Assembly: GCF_009720865.1 (NCBI RefSeq)
Contig: NZ_WNLA01000002.1
Location: 355,938-419,937, forward strand
Source of the DNA: Pseudoduganella ginsengisoli
Lineage (GTDB): Bacteria; Pseudomonadota; Gammaproteobacteria; Burkholderiales; Burkholderiaceae_D
DNA: 64,000 nucleotides
Direction: 5' to 3'
Shown here: positions 44,987 through 53,324 of the stretch, piece by piece
Position numbering within the stretch: position 1 is the first letter of the stretch
How the letters are laid out: each line of letters starts with the position of its first letter
Made by a program: the position numbers and the translations under genes
Notes under the pieces: model-generated
Told to the model about the DNA's origin: nothing
Database searches by the model: none
The model's input: the letters and a program-made list of their open reading frames with translations, nothing else

Positions 44987-46518
44987 GGCGCCTCCACGAT
45001 CGTGACCAAATGTTCCTGGTGTTCGGCATACGCCATCGCGTAAGCCAGTTCGCCGGGCGATTCAGCGTGCAGCGTCAGCAGCGGCTGGCCTACTGCAACC
45101 ACCGTGCCCAGCGGCGCGTGAAAGACCAGGCCGGCGGCGGGCGCCTTGGGCGCCCCGGCCAGCTTGGCGGCGCACGCCAGCGCGTGATTGTCGACCGCGG
45201 CCACCCTGCCCGCATGCGCGGCGCACAGGGCGCGCGTATACGGTGCGCGCGGGGGCGTCCGCATGCCGCCCTGCGCTTCGCAAATTTCCTGGAACTTGCG
45301 CCAGGCGGCGCCGCTGGACAGCGCATTGGACGCCATCACCAGCCCGCTGCCGGGCGCCGCCTTGCCGCACAGTTCCAGCAGGTAGCCGGCCAGCAGCAGC
45401 GCGCGCCGCCGCAAGTCGCCGGGCGCATCCGGCTGGCTTTGCAGCACGGCCAACGCATCGGCAGCTTCCAGCGCAGGCCCGACGCCGCGCCCGACCGGCT
45501 GCTCCCCATCCGTCATTTCAACGCTCACCGTCATGCCCAGCTGCCGGCCAACGTTGACCAGCCGCTGCGCCAGGCGCCCTGCCGCTTCCATCGAGCGGAC
45601 TTTGGCGGTGCGCCCGACCGGTATGTCGATCAGCACATGGGTTGACCCGGCCGCGGCTTTCTTGGACAGGATGGACGCCACCAGCAAACCATCGCTGTCC
45701 AGGCCCAGCGGCCGTTCCACGCGGATCAGCATATCGTCGACCGGGCTCAATTGCATCGCCCCGCCCCATGCAATGCAGCCGCCGGTACGGTCGACGACAC
45801 GGCGCAAGGCCGGCAAGTCCAGCGCGACGGGCGCCAGCGTCTCCATGGCGTCGGCCGTGCCGGCCGGCGATGTGATGGCGCGCGACGATGTCTTGGGTAT
45901 CGTCAGTCCGCACGCGGCCACCATCGGCACCACGAGCAGCGTGGTGCGGTTGCCCGGCAGGCCGCCGACGCAGTGCTTGTCCGCCACCACGGGCCCCTCC
46001 CAGTGCAGGCGCTGCCCGGCGGCGATCATGGCCACCGTCAGCGCGTGGGTTTCCGCTTCGTCGAGCCGGTTGCCGGAACAGGCGCTGATCATGGCCGCCA
46101 GTTCAATGTCGGAATAGCGGCCCGCGGCGATATCCGCCACCACGGCGCCCGCCGCGTCGCGCCCCAGCGGACGGCCGAAAATCTTCGACTGGATTGCGCC
46201 AAACGACACCAGCGGCGGCGCATGCTCGGCCACCATTGCATCGCCCTCTGCGCCGCCCAGCGCGCGCCACGCGGCTTCCGACACGCCGATTTCGTCCGGC
46301 GCCAGCAACGCCGTGTGCACGACATTGAGCGTCGCCGTGACGCGGCGCTGCGGCTGCAGCAGATGGCGTACTTCCAGCCGCGACTGCGCCTCGAACCCTT
46401 CTGACCTGACCAAGGGCGCATCGGCCCGCAGGTAGACGACGCTTTGCTGATAAGTATCGATACCCAGGCGGCGCAGGCGCAGGCCGGTTGCGCCTGCGCT
46501 GGTATGGCTTACGTTCAT
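44983..46518 (-). CDS. Nucleoside-monophosphate phosphorylase (archaeal AMP-phosphorylase type of the thymidine phosphorylase family)
   Basis: 511 residues, longer than bacterial DeoA (about 440) because of an N-terminal domain of some 85 residues, as in archaeal AMP phosphorylases. The core motifs also match that branch: DKHCVGGLPGNRTTLL and PKTSSRAITSPAGTAD, where DeoA has DKHSTGG and KMSGRGLGHTGGTID. Such enzymes split AMP, CMP or UMP with phosphate into base and ribose 1,5-bisphosphate. Bacterial entries are often named thymidine phosphorylase. ATG 46518 follows GAAGGAG. It is first in an operon with the PRPP-synthetase-like gene; FNR boxes lie upstream. Confidence 0.85.
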   Translation of the reverse strand: MNVSHTSAGATGLRLRRLGIDTYQQSVVYLRADAPLVRSEGFEAQSRLEVRHLLQPQRRVTATLNVVHTALLAPDEIGVSEAAWRALGGAEGDAMVAEHAPPLVSFGAIQSKIFGRPLGRDAAGAVVADIAAGRYSDIELAAMISACSGNRLDEAETHALTVAMIAAGQRLHWEGPVVADKHCVGGLPGNRTTLLVVPMVAACGLTIPKTSSRAITSPAGTADAMETLAPVALDLPALRRVVDRTGGCIAWGGAMQLSPVDDMLIRVERPLGLDSDGLLVASILSKKAAAGSTHVLIDIPVGRTAKVRSMEAAGRLAQRLVNVGRQLGMTVSVEMTDGEQPVGRGVGPALEAADALAVLQSQPDAPGDLRRRALLLAGYLLELCGKAAPGSGLVMASNALSSGAAWRKFQEICEAQGGMRTPPRAPYTRALCAAHAGRVAAVDNHALACAAKLAGAPKAPAAGLVFHAPLGTVVAVGQPLLTLHAESPGELAYAMAYAEHQEHLVTIVEAP

Positions 46519-46617
46519 GCCGGCTCCTTCCACTCGCGCCGGGACGGGCCGACACGGCCACCCTGCGGCGTATGCACAAACGATACTGCCCGGGATACGA
46601 TGCGTCAGCCCCTTGAC

Positions 46618-46631
46618 TTGATCAAGATCAA
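46618..46631. promoter_or_regulatory. FNR/ANR box 1
   Basis: TTGATCAAGATCAA matches the FNR/ANR consensus TTGAT-N4-ATCAA exactly. Its centre is about 107 bp upstream of the phosphorylase start on the minus strand. No good -10 hexamer lies at the expected distance, so its precise use is less clear than that of box 2. Confidence 0.8.
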
Positions 46632-46687
46632 ATCTCGCTAGCTTTTTGCAATATGCCCGCCACTCAACACAGTCAGGTTTGCCTTAT

Positions 46688-46701
46688 TTGATTTAAATCA
46701 A
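46688..46701. promoter_or_regulatory. FNR/ANR box 2, upstream of the universal stress gene
   Basis: TTGATTTAAATCAA is a perfect palindrome and an exact consensus match. A -10-like TAGCAT lies at 46724-46729, which puts the box centre at -41.5 from the implied start, the standard class II activator position. Confidence 0.88.
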
Positions 46702-46758
46702 ACAATTTATTGAGGTGGACACATAGCATGGCATGAAACCAGCTATCAGGAGGCCGCC

Positions 46759-47595
46759 ATGTACAAAACCATCGTCGTTCACTTGGACAGCACGGCCGCC
46801 ATGCGGGCTACGCTGGACGTCGCCGCCAGTATCGCCAACCAGATGGGCGCCCATCTGGTCGGAACAACAGCGAGCGGTATCGCTGAATTGAATTACGTGC
46901 TGGCTGTGGGCGCGCCCATTGCCATGATGCCGGCCGCCGATATCGAGCAATTGCGCCAGGACGCCGAACAGCGGCTGGCCATGTTCCGCGAATGTTGCCG
47001 CGAGCGGGGCGTCGCCTCGTTTGAAACCCGCCTGCTGGATACGACGGCGGCGGACGCCCTGCTGCTGCAGTCCCGGTATAGCGACTTGCTGGTCGCCGGC
47101 ACGGACGACTTGAAGGATGACGGCTTGCTGCTGCCGGCCGGATTGCCGGGCCGGCTGGTGACGCAGGCGGCCCGTCCCGTGCTGCTGGTGCCGCGGCAGG
47201 CGCCAGCCGATGCCCGCTTCAACAAAATCATGATCGCATGGAACGGCAGCCCCGGCGTCAGCCGGCTGATTGCCCTCGCCATGCCATTCATCCTGCGTGC
47301 AAAAAGTATCGTCATCGCCGTGTGCAACCCGGAACTGGAACGTATCGATCTTGGCGCGGAACCTGGCGCCGACCTGGCCACCTACCTGGCGCGCCACCAT
47401 GGCAACGTGCAAGTCGTACGGCATGGCAGCAACGAAGAAACCGACGCCGCGCTGGCCGGCCTGGCCGGCGAACTGCGCGCCGACCTGATGCTCGCCGGCG
47501 CGTTTGGCCACAGCCGGCTGCACGACTGGGTCCTGGGCGGCACCACCAGCGGCTTGATCGCACGGACCCGGATTCCCCTGTTGATGACGCACTAG
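46759..47595 (+). CDS. Universal stress protein, tandem UspA domains
   Basis: 278 residues, about twice the single-domain length. The N-terminal half begins YKTIVVHLD. The C-terminal half begins KIMIAWNGS and ends with the ATP-binding pattern GAFGHSRLHDWVLGGTT. Proteins of this kind help survival of starvation and low oxygen, by mechanisms that vary. AGGAGG lies upstream of ATG 46759. The gene is divergent from the phosphorylase operon and carries a class II FNR box, so anaerobic induction is expected. Confidence 0.9.
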   Translation: MYKTIVVHLDSTAAMRATLDVAASIANQMGAHLVGTTASGIAELNYVLAVGAPIAMMPAADIEQLRQDAEQRLAMFRECCRERGVASFETRLLDTTAADALLLQSRYSDLLVAGTDDLKDDGLLLPAGLPGRLVTQAARPVLLVPRQAPADARFNKIMIAWNGSPGVSRLIALAMPFILRAKSIVIAVCNPELERIDLGAEPGADLATYLARHHGNVQVVRHGSNEETDAALAGLAGELRADLMLAGAFGHSRLHDWVLGGTTSGLIARTRIPLLMTH

Positions 47596-47646
47596 CACAT
47601 AAGCCGCCATACCGTCAAAGTTACAACAGAGCATTGTCAACGAACC

Positions 47647-47660
47647 TTGATTTAGGTCAA
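47647..47660. promoter_or_regulatory. FNR/ANR box 3, upstream of the DNase II gene
   Basis: TTGATTTAGGTCAA matches the consensus at 9 of 10 defined bases. A -10-like TATAGC at 47682-47687 lies within 1 bp of class II spacing, and the gene starts at 47735. Confidence 0.75.
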
Positions 47661-47734
47661 TATAACTGCTTGCCGCCTGGATATAGCCAGCGGCATGCAG
47701 CCCCCTTTACCAATGACCAAATCAGGCTTCCCAC

Positions 47735-48799
47735 ATGGAAATATCCGCGCTCGACGAAAATGGCAATGCAGTAGACTGGTGGTTCGCTTACAAAGTGCCG
47801 AAAATGGCCCAGGATGGCAACACCGCTGCGGCGACCGGTTATGAATACGTGTACTACGATCCCAATATCGGCAAGGTGGTGCAATCGGCTAACGTGCTGA
47901 CCGATGGTAAAGGCGCGCTGGACTTGACGATTGCATCCATCTTCTCCAACCCTGCCGACAGCACCGGATGGATACTGTATAACGACGAAATGCCGGCCGA
48001 CGCGCAGCGTGCCGACAGTTCCAGCTTCGGACATACCAAGGGGGTGCTGGCGTTTGACACCGCGTCGAAGACCGCACTGTGGCTGCTGCACTCGTGGCCC
48101 AAATACGCCGATCCCAAATCAGCGGATATGCCCACGCCGATCTACGGGCAAACCTTCCTGTGCGTCTCGCTTGACCTGGCCACGGCCGGCAAGATTGCCG
48201 CGCAAATGGCCAATCACCAGGAGCCGCAGGTCTACCTGACCCGCGTCCCCAGCGGTCTTGACCAGGCCGACCCGCTGTACGCGCTGACGCAAACGCTCAA
48301 TCCCAATGCGCCCGGCGACGCCGACGTGGTCGATTGCACGTCGCGCGGCGGCCTGCCATTTAAGGTGATTGCGAAAAACCGCAAGTGGGGCAAGGATTTC
48401 TGGAACGACCTGGTCGGCCCGACGCTCAACGAAGACATCGACGTGGAAACCTGGATACGCGGCGCAATCCCGCCAACGCAGGACAGCGATGGCGTGCACC
48501 AGACCTACGACGTCAAATACATCGACTTGCGCCAGCTGGGCATGCCGTGGACGTGGCCGGAAACCCATGACCATGCCAAATGGGCCATTAGCGTGGAATC
48601 CGACTGGATTTGCGTGGGCGATATCAACCGCATGGTTTCGCAGGAAAAGCGCGGCGGTGGAACCATCGCATTCCAGGACAGCCGGCTATGGGCGGCGCTG
48701 TCCAAGACTGACTTGATCGTACCGCCGCCGGGGTATTCCCAAGGAGATGCCAAGGCGCTGGTCAAGTCCACGCACCAGACTGCGGACACGGCGGCTTAA
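47735..48799 (+). CDS. DNase II-family acid endonuclease, no signal peptide
   Basis: 354 residues. The order of motifs matches animal lysosomal DNase II: AVDWWFAYKVPK at the N-terminus, FGHTKGVLAFD (His100), LWLLHSWPKY (His119), YGQTFLCVSL, HDHAKWAIS (His280), and GDINRMVSQEKRGGGT. The three histidines correspond to the catalytic residues of the human enzyme. DNase II cuts DNA without divalent metal and leaves 3'-phosphates. The bacterial protein begins right at the mature domain; an in-frame stop lies just upstream, so no leader is encoded. It has its own FNR-type box. It may act in the cytoplasm, be released on lysis, or use an unseen export route. Confidence 0.88.
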   Translation: MEISALDENGNAVDWWFAYKVPKMAQDGNTAAATGYEYVYYDPNIGKVVQSANVLTDGKGALDLTIASIFSNPADSTGWILYNDEMPADAQRADSSSFGHTKGVLAFDTASKTALWLLHSWPKYADPKSADMPTPIYGQTFLCVSLDLATAGKIAAQMANHQEPQVYLTRVPSGLDQADPLYALTQTLNPNAPGDADVVDCTSRGGLPFKVIAKNRKWGKDFWNDLVGPTLNEDIDVETWIRGAIPPTQDSDGVHQTYDVKYIDLRQLGMPWTWPETHDHAKWAISVESDWICVGDINRMVSQEKRGGGTIAFQDSRLWAALSKTDLIVPPPGYSQGDAKALVKSTHQTADTAA

Positions 48800-48813
48800 C
48801 GGATGCAGCGGCC

Positions 48814-49275
48814 TTAATCGTCAATGACGGCACGGCCGCTGCGCCGCAAGTCCTCCAGCGAATCGAGCATGGCTTGCAATGCTTCAGCGCTGTGGCCGTC
48901 CCAGTCTTGCACTTCGCCGACAATGGCCACCGGCTCGCGCGTACGGTAAGACCGGGTTGGATTGCCGGGGAAGCGCTTGTTGGTGAGGTTGGGGTCATCC
49001 TCGAAGGGCCCGCTGGGTTCCACGATATAAACATGGCCGCGCCCTTGCAGCCCGGCCAGCGCCATCGCCAGTTCCGCGCCCCACACGGCGGGCTCCATCA
49101 GCGCAGAAAAGTAAATGTGATTGGCAATGCGGCCATCTTCGAAATTGGAAGGCTGCCCGGCTGTCAGCACGTCCCCGGCCTTCAAGGCAGCTTTCGTGCC
49201 GTGGTAAAACGGCCCTTGCACCTGGCGGCAATTGCCATGCGTGACGGGAGTCCACTGGTCATTATCCGTTGCCAT
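48814..49275 (-). CDS. arr: Rifamycin ADP-ribosyltransferase Arr
   Basis: 153 residues, the usual Arr length. Long matches to Arr proteins: VQGPFYHGTKAALKAGD, FEDGRIANHIYFSALMEPAV, GRGHVYIVEPSGPFEDDPNL, and TNKRFPGNPTRSYRTREP. The enzyme inactivates rifamycins by transferring ADP-ribose from NAD to the ansa chain. ATG 49275 begins the conserved protein; the frame is open to 49374, but the extension has no family match. It lies 49 bp after a Gfo/Idh oxidoreductase gene with no integron or transposon sign, so it looks like an intrinsic chromosomal gene. Confidence 0.95.
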   Translation of the reverse strand: MATDNDQWTPVTHGNCRQVQGPFYHGTKAALKAGDVLTAGQPSNFEDGRIANHIYFSALMEPAVWGAELAMALAGLQGRGHVYIVEPSGPFEDDPNLTNKRFPGNPTRSYRTREPVAIVGEVQDWDGHSAEALQAMLDSLEDLRRSGRAVIDD

Positions 49276-49324
49276 TTTCACGATGTCTCCATGCCGGGTG
49301 TTTTCCGCCGGCGCCGGTGCGGCC

Positions 49325-50266
49325 TTACTCGATGTAGTCCGGCGCGGCGATCCGCTTGCCGACCATGAAGGCATCGGCCACGATGCGCAGCGGCGCGAAA
49401 TCCGCGTCGGACTGGCCGCTGGCGATCAATTGATGGAAGTGCGCATACAGGCCGGGATATTCATGCTCCGGCTCTTTCAGCACTTGCCTGCCGTCGATTT
49501 CCAGCTCGGTGCCGCCCAGGTGCAGCGCCAGCTTGCCGCCGTCTTCTGCTTCAACAACGATACTCCATGTCTGCTGGTTTTCCTGCAGGAAGTTGAATTC
49601 CGCGCGCACCGGCACGCCGCTTTCCGTTTGCAGGTCCATCTGCACTTCAATCGGCGCGTCGCAATTGGCGGGAAAGTGCAGGTCGGCTTTTTTCACGATC
49701 ACCGCGTCCGGCACGATGCGGGTCAGGATCGACAAGCCATTGATACCGGGATCGAACACGCCCATGCCGCCGGGCGCGAAGATCCACTTCTGGCCCGGGT
49801 GCCACTGGCGCACGTTTTCTTTCCACATCACGCTGATGTTGCTGATCTTGCGCGCCGCCACCCATGCACGCGCGGCGGACACCGCCGGCGCAAAGCGCGA
49901 ATGCCAGCTGGCCAGCAAAGTCACGCCCTTTTCAGCGGCGCGGGCGCGCAGCGACTCGGCTTCACCCAGCGTGGCCGCCGGCGGTTTTTCCAGGAACACG
50001 TGGCGGCCCGCCGCCAGGGCTTCCATGGCGAGCCGGTGGCGTACTTGCGGCGGGGTGCAAATGGCCAGCGCCGCGATTTCCGGATGCGCGGCCAGCATGG
50101 CCTGCATGTCGTCGTATCCCGGCAGGCCGTCCGGCCGCGTTTGCGGCGAACAGCCCGCCACCAGTTCCAGCGCCGGATTATTGCGGATGGCCGGGATGTG
50201 CTGGTCCACCGCGATCTTGCCCAGTCCCACAAGGCCGATCTTTACAGGGTTGCTTGTCGTTGCCAT
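49325..50266 (-). CDS. Gfo/Idh/MocA-family sugar oxidoreductase (galactose 1-dehydrogenase-like)
   Basis: 313 residues: N-terminal Rossmann fold (IGLVGLGKIAVDQHIPAI), the family EKPPA motif with its lysine, and a C-terminal alpha/beta substrate domain (APGGMGVFDPGIN). The pattern resembles D-galactose 1-dehydrogenases and related aldose dehydrogenases that oxidise the sugar anomeric carbon with NAD(P). No other sugar catabolic gene is close. It may share a transcript with arr. Confidence 0.83.
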   Translation of the reverse strand: MATTSNPVKIGLVGLGKIAVDQHIPAIRNNPALELVAGCSPQTRPDGLPGYDDMQAMLAAHPEIAALAICTPPQVRHRLAMEALAAGRHVFLEKPPAATLGEAESLRARAAEKGVTLLASWHSRFAPAVSAARAWVAARKISNISVMWKENVRQWHPGQKWIFAPGGMGVFDPGINGLSILTRIVPDAVIVKKADLHFPANCDAPIEVQMDLQTESGVPVRAEFNFLQENQQTWSIVVEAEDGGKLALHLGGTELEIDGRQVLKEPEHEYPGLYAHFHQLIASGQSDADFAPLRIVADAFMVGKRIAAPDYIE

Positions 50267-50494
50267 AGAAATTCACTTAATGGATGCGTTGCTTCATGCG
50301 GAGGGTAACCGCGTTGCGGACCTGTCATCTATGCATCTTTTCGCGCGATGTATATGTTTTCATCATAGGTGAACGCGGCAACCCGTGCTGCACGGCAGGC
50401 CGGGCCGGCAGCCGGTCCAATGAGATTTCTCAAGGGAATTTTTTTATTAAGCGACCACAATTGCCCAACGACACCTTTTAGAGCGAGGGAAACC

Positions 50495-53230
50495 ATGGCC
50501 ACCGCCACGGCCAGCGTCAGCATCGCCAGTCAAAGTGTCATCGAAGGCAATAGCGGCGCCAAATCCATGGTGTTCACGCTGACGCTATCGGCGGCCACGC
50601 CTTACAGCGTCTCGGTGCAAGTCGATACACGGGACTCAACCGCCGTCGCGGGCGTGGATTACCAAGCGGTGCGCCAGCGCGTGAGCTTCGCGCCTGGCAG
50701 CACCACCGCGACCGTGACTGTCCCGGTCATCGGCAACAGCGCAATGCAGCCGGCGCGCGCGTTTGAAATCCATCTCAGTAACGCCATCAATGCCACGATT
50801 ACCCCCAATTTTTCAGACGCCGCCGGCGCCGTGCAAAGCTACGCACAAGCCGACGCCTGGGGCCTCATCTTCGACAATGACAGCTATGCAGGATGGGCGC
50901 CGCCCGCCGATCCATACCTCCAGCTGGAATGGTATCTGTACAACACCCGCACCGTGCTGGCCTGGGCGCTCGCGACCGGCAAAGGCGTCAAGGTCGGCGT
51001 GCTGGACCAGGGCATAGACGCCAACCATCCCGACCTGGCGGCCAACGACGACGTGGCGCTAAGCCGCATCAGTTATACGCTGCAGCCAGGCGGCGCCCCG
51101 GCGGGCAACGGCGACAATCACGGCACCAGCGTGGCTGGCGTGATCGCGGCCGCGCGCGACGGCAGCGGCATGGTTGGTGTCGCGTACGATGCGCAACTGG
51201 TGTCGATCTACACGGCGTTGTCGCTGTCGCCGCAGTACCTGAGCGAGATCGCCAATGCGTTCCGCTATGCGGCCGCGCTGGACGTATTGAACAATTCGTG
51301 GGGCTTCGGCAATCTGCTCAACCAAGGCGCCAACTGGGCATTCCTGGACAATGCCCATGACGCGCGCTTCGCGCCTGCGTTCCAGGCGCTGCACGACCTG
51401 GCCGCCAGCGGCCGCAATGGATTGGGCACGGTCGTGGTGCAGTCCGCCGGCAACAGCTACAGTTACGGCGACGACACCAATCTGCACAACTTCCAGAACA
51501 GCCGCTACATCATCACCGTCGGTGCGACCGATTATTTCGGGACCTCGTCCAGCTTCAGCACGACTGGCGCGTCGATCCTGGTGTCGGCGCCCGGCGGCGC
51601 CGGCCACCGCGATTTTGCCAGCATCCTGACCACCGACCGCGCCGGCGCGGCGGGCAACAGCACCGGCGACTATGCGTTCGAAGATGGCACGTCGTTCGCG
51701 TCGCCCATCGTATCGGGCATCGTAGCGCTGATGCTGGAAGCGAATCCCCGCCTGGGCTACCGCGACGTGCAGCAAATCCTGGCCTACACCGCGCACCAGA
51801 CCAGCGTGGACAGCGGCTGGACCTCGAATGGCGCGGCCGACTGGAACGGCGGCGGACTGGCTTACAACGCCGTGGCGCAGTCGTCCGGTTTCGGCCAGGT
51901 TGACGCATTGGCTGCAGTGCGGCTGGCGGCCGCATGGCAAGGCACACCGCAAACAGTGGCCAACACGGTTGACGTGCTGGGCGCGCAGGTTGTCAACCAG
52001 GCGATCCCGGATAACGACAGGCATGGCGTCACCGGCAGCATCGCCGTCACCAGCAGCATGGTGGTGGAGCGGGCCGATGTCAGCGTCAATCTCACCCATC
52101 CGTTTATCGGCGACCTGGAAGTGGCATTAAAGTCGCCCAGCGGCACCATCAGCTATCTGATGTACCGCCCGTCCCAGGGCGCGCTGAGCGCTTATGGATC
52201 CAGCCAGCACGATGTGCATTTTACGTTCGACACCGTACTGGACTGGGGAGAAACCGCAACCGGGACGTGGAGCCTGAACGTGCGCGATCTGGAAGGCGGC
52301 GATGTGGGCGTGTTCAACGACTGGAGCATCGATTTGACCGGCCACGCGGCCGCGCCGGATCACACTTACTTCTACACCTACGAGTTCCCGCAGCTGGCGG
52401 CGGCCGATCCGCGCCGCGCTGTACTGAGCGATCCAGGCGCCGGTGTCCACACAATTAATGCGGCGGCGCTAAGCGGCAACAACCGCATCGACCTGAGCGG
52501 CGCGACCGCCTCCAGCATCAACGGTGGCAAACTAGCGATCGCGGACGGGACCACGATTCGCAACGCCTGCGGCGGCGAAGGCAATGACGTGTTGATCGCC
52601 AATGCGGCAGGCAGCGCCCTGCGTGGCATGGGCGGCAATGATACCCTGGCCAGTGGCGCCGGCAACGACACGCTCGATGGCGGCGCCGGCACTGACACCG
52701 CCATCTTTTCCGGAACACGCGCCCGCTATACAGTGGCCAGGACCGGCAGCGGCTGCACGGTCCAGGACACCAGCGGCGCAGACGGCGTAGACCAGCTCAG
52801 CAACATCGAGCGCTTGCAGTTTGCCGACGCCACGGTCGGGCTGGATGTCGGCGGCGCCGCAGGCCAAGCCTATCGGCTATACCAGGCCGCGTTCGGCCGC
52901 ACGCCGGACCCGGGCGGCCTGGGTTACTGGATCTGCCAGCTGGATCATGGGATCGCCCTCAAACAAGTAGCCAGCAGCTTCGCCGGCTCGGCCGAATTCC
53001 AGGCGTTGTACGGCGCGCATCCGGACAGCGCCGATATCGTCACCCGTTTCTACGGCAACGTGCTGCACCGCGCGCCGGACGCCGCCGGTGCTGCCTATTG
53101 GACCAACGTGCTGGACAGCCACGCGGCCGACGTGGCCGATGTCCTCATCAGCTTTAGCGAGAGCGCGGAAAATGTCGCGGCATTGGTTGGCGCGACCCAG
53201 AACGGCATTGCCTATACGCCTTACGGCTGA
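50495..53230 (+). CDS. Secreted subtilisin-like protease with Calx-beta, P-domain, RTX repeats and DUF4214
   Basis: 911 residues. Order: Calx-beta-like domain (about 5-115), S8 peptidase (about 150-480) with the catalytic triad Asp171 (VGVLDQGID), His209 (NHGTSVAG) and Ser400 (GTSFASP), proprotein-convertase P-domain (about 505-625), then glycine-rich RTX calcium repeats (GGNDTL, GAGNDTLDGGAG) and a C-terminal DUF4214 (YRLYQAAFGRTPDPGG). There is no N-terminal signal peptide, and the C-terminal repeats point to type I secretion. No type I exporter genes are adjacent. The start at 50495 follows GAGCGAGGG; the open frame extends to 50369. Confidence 0.9.
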   Translation: MATATASVSIASQSVIEGNSGAKSMVFTLTLSAATPYSVSVQVDTRDSTAVAGVDYQAVRQRVSFAPGSTTATVTVPVIGNSAMQPARAFEIHLSNAINATITPNFSDAAGAVQSYAQADAWGLIFDNDSYAGWAPPADPYLQLEWYLYNTRTVLAWALATGKGVKVGVLDQGIDANHPDLAANDDVALSRISYTLQPGGAPAGNGDNHGTSVAGVIAAARDGSGMVGVAYDAQLVSIYTALSLSPQYLSEIANAFRYAAALDVLNNSWGFGNLLNQGANWAFLDNAHDARFAPAFQALHDLAASGRNGLGTVVVQSAGNSYSYGDDTNLHNFQNSRYIITVGATDYFGTSSSFSTTGASILVSAPGGAGHRDFASILTTDRAGAAGNSTGDYAFEDGTSFASPIVSGIVALMLEANPRLGYRDVQQILAYTAHQTSVDSGWTSNGAADWNGGGLAYNAVAQSSGFGQVDALAAVRLAAAWQGTPQTVANTVDVLGAQVVNQAIPDNDRHGVTGSIAVTSSMVVERADVSVNLTHPFIGDLEVALKSPSGTISYLMYRPSQGALSAYGSSQHDVHFTFDTVLDWGETATGTWSLNVRDLEGGDVGVFNDWSIDLTGHAAAPDHTYFYTYEFPQLAAADPRRAVLSDPGAGVHTINAAALSGNNRIDLSGATASSINGGKLAIADGTTIRNACGGEGNDVLIANAAGSALRGMGGNDTLASGAGNDTLDGGAGTDTAIFSGTRARYTVARTGSGCTVQDTSGADGVDQLSNIERLQFADATVGLDVGGAAGQAYRLYQAAFGRTPDPGGLGYWICQLDHGIALKQVASSFAGSAEFQALYGAHPDSADIVTRFYGNVLHRAPDAAGAAYWTNVLDSHAADVADVLISFSESAENVAALVGATQNGIAYTPYG

Positions 53231-53324
53231 TCGCGCGGCAGGCGGGAACAGCGTGCCCGGCCCCGCTTCAATAAACCAGATAAAATGCCCGACTTTAACG
53301 ATCATCTTCCACTGAGAAGGGCAA

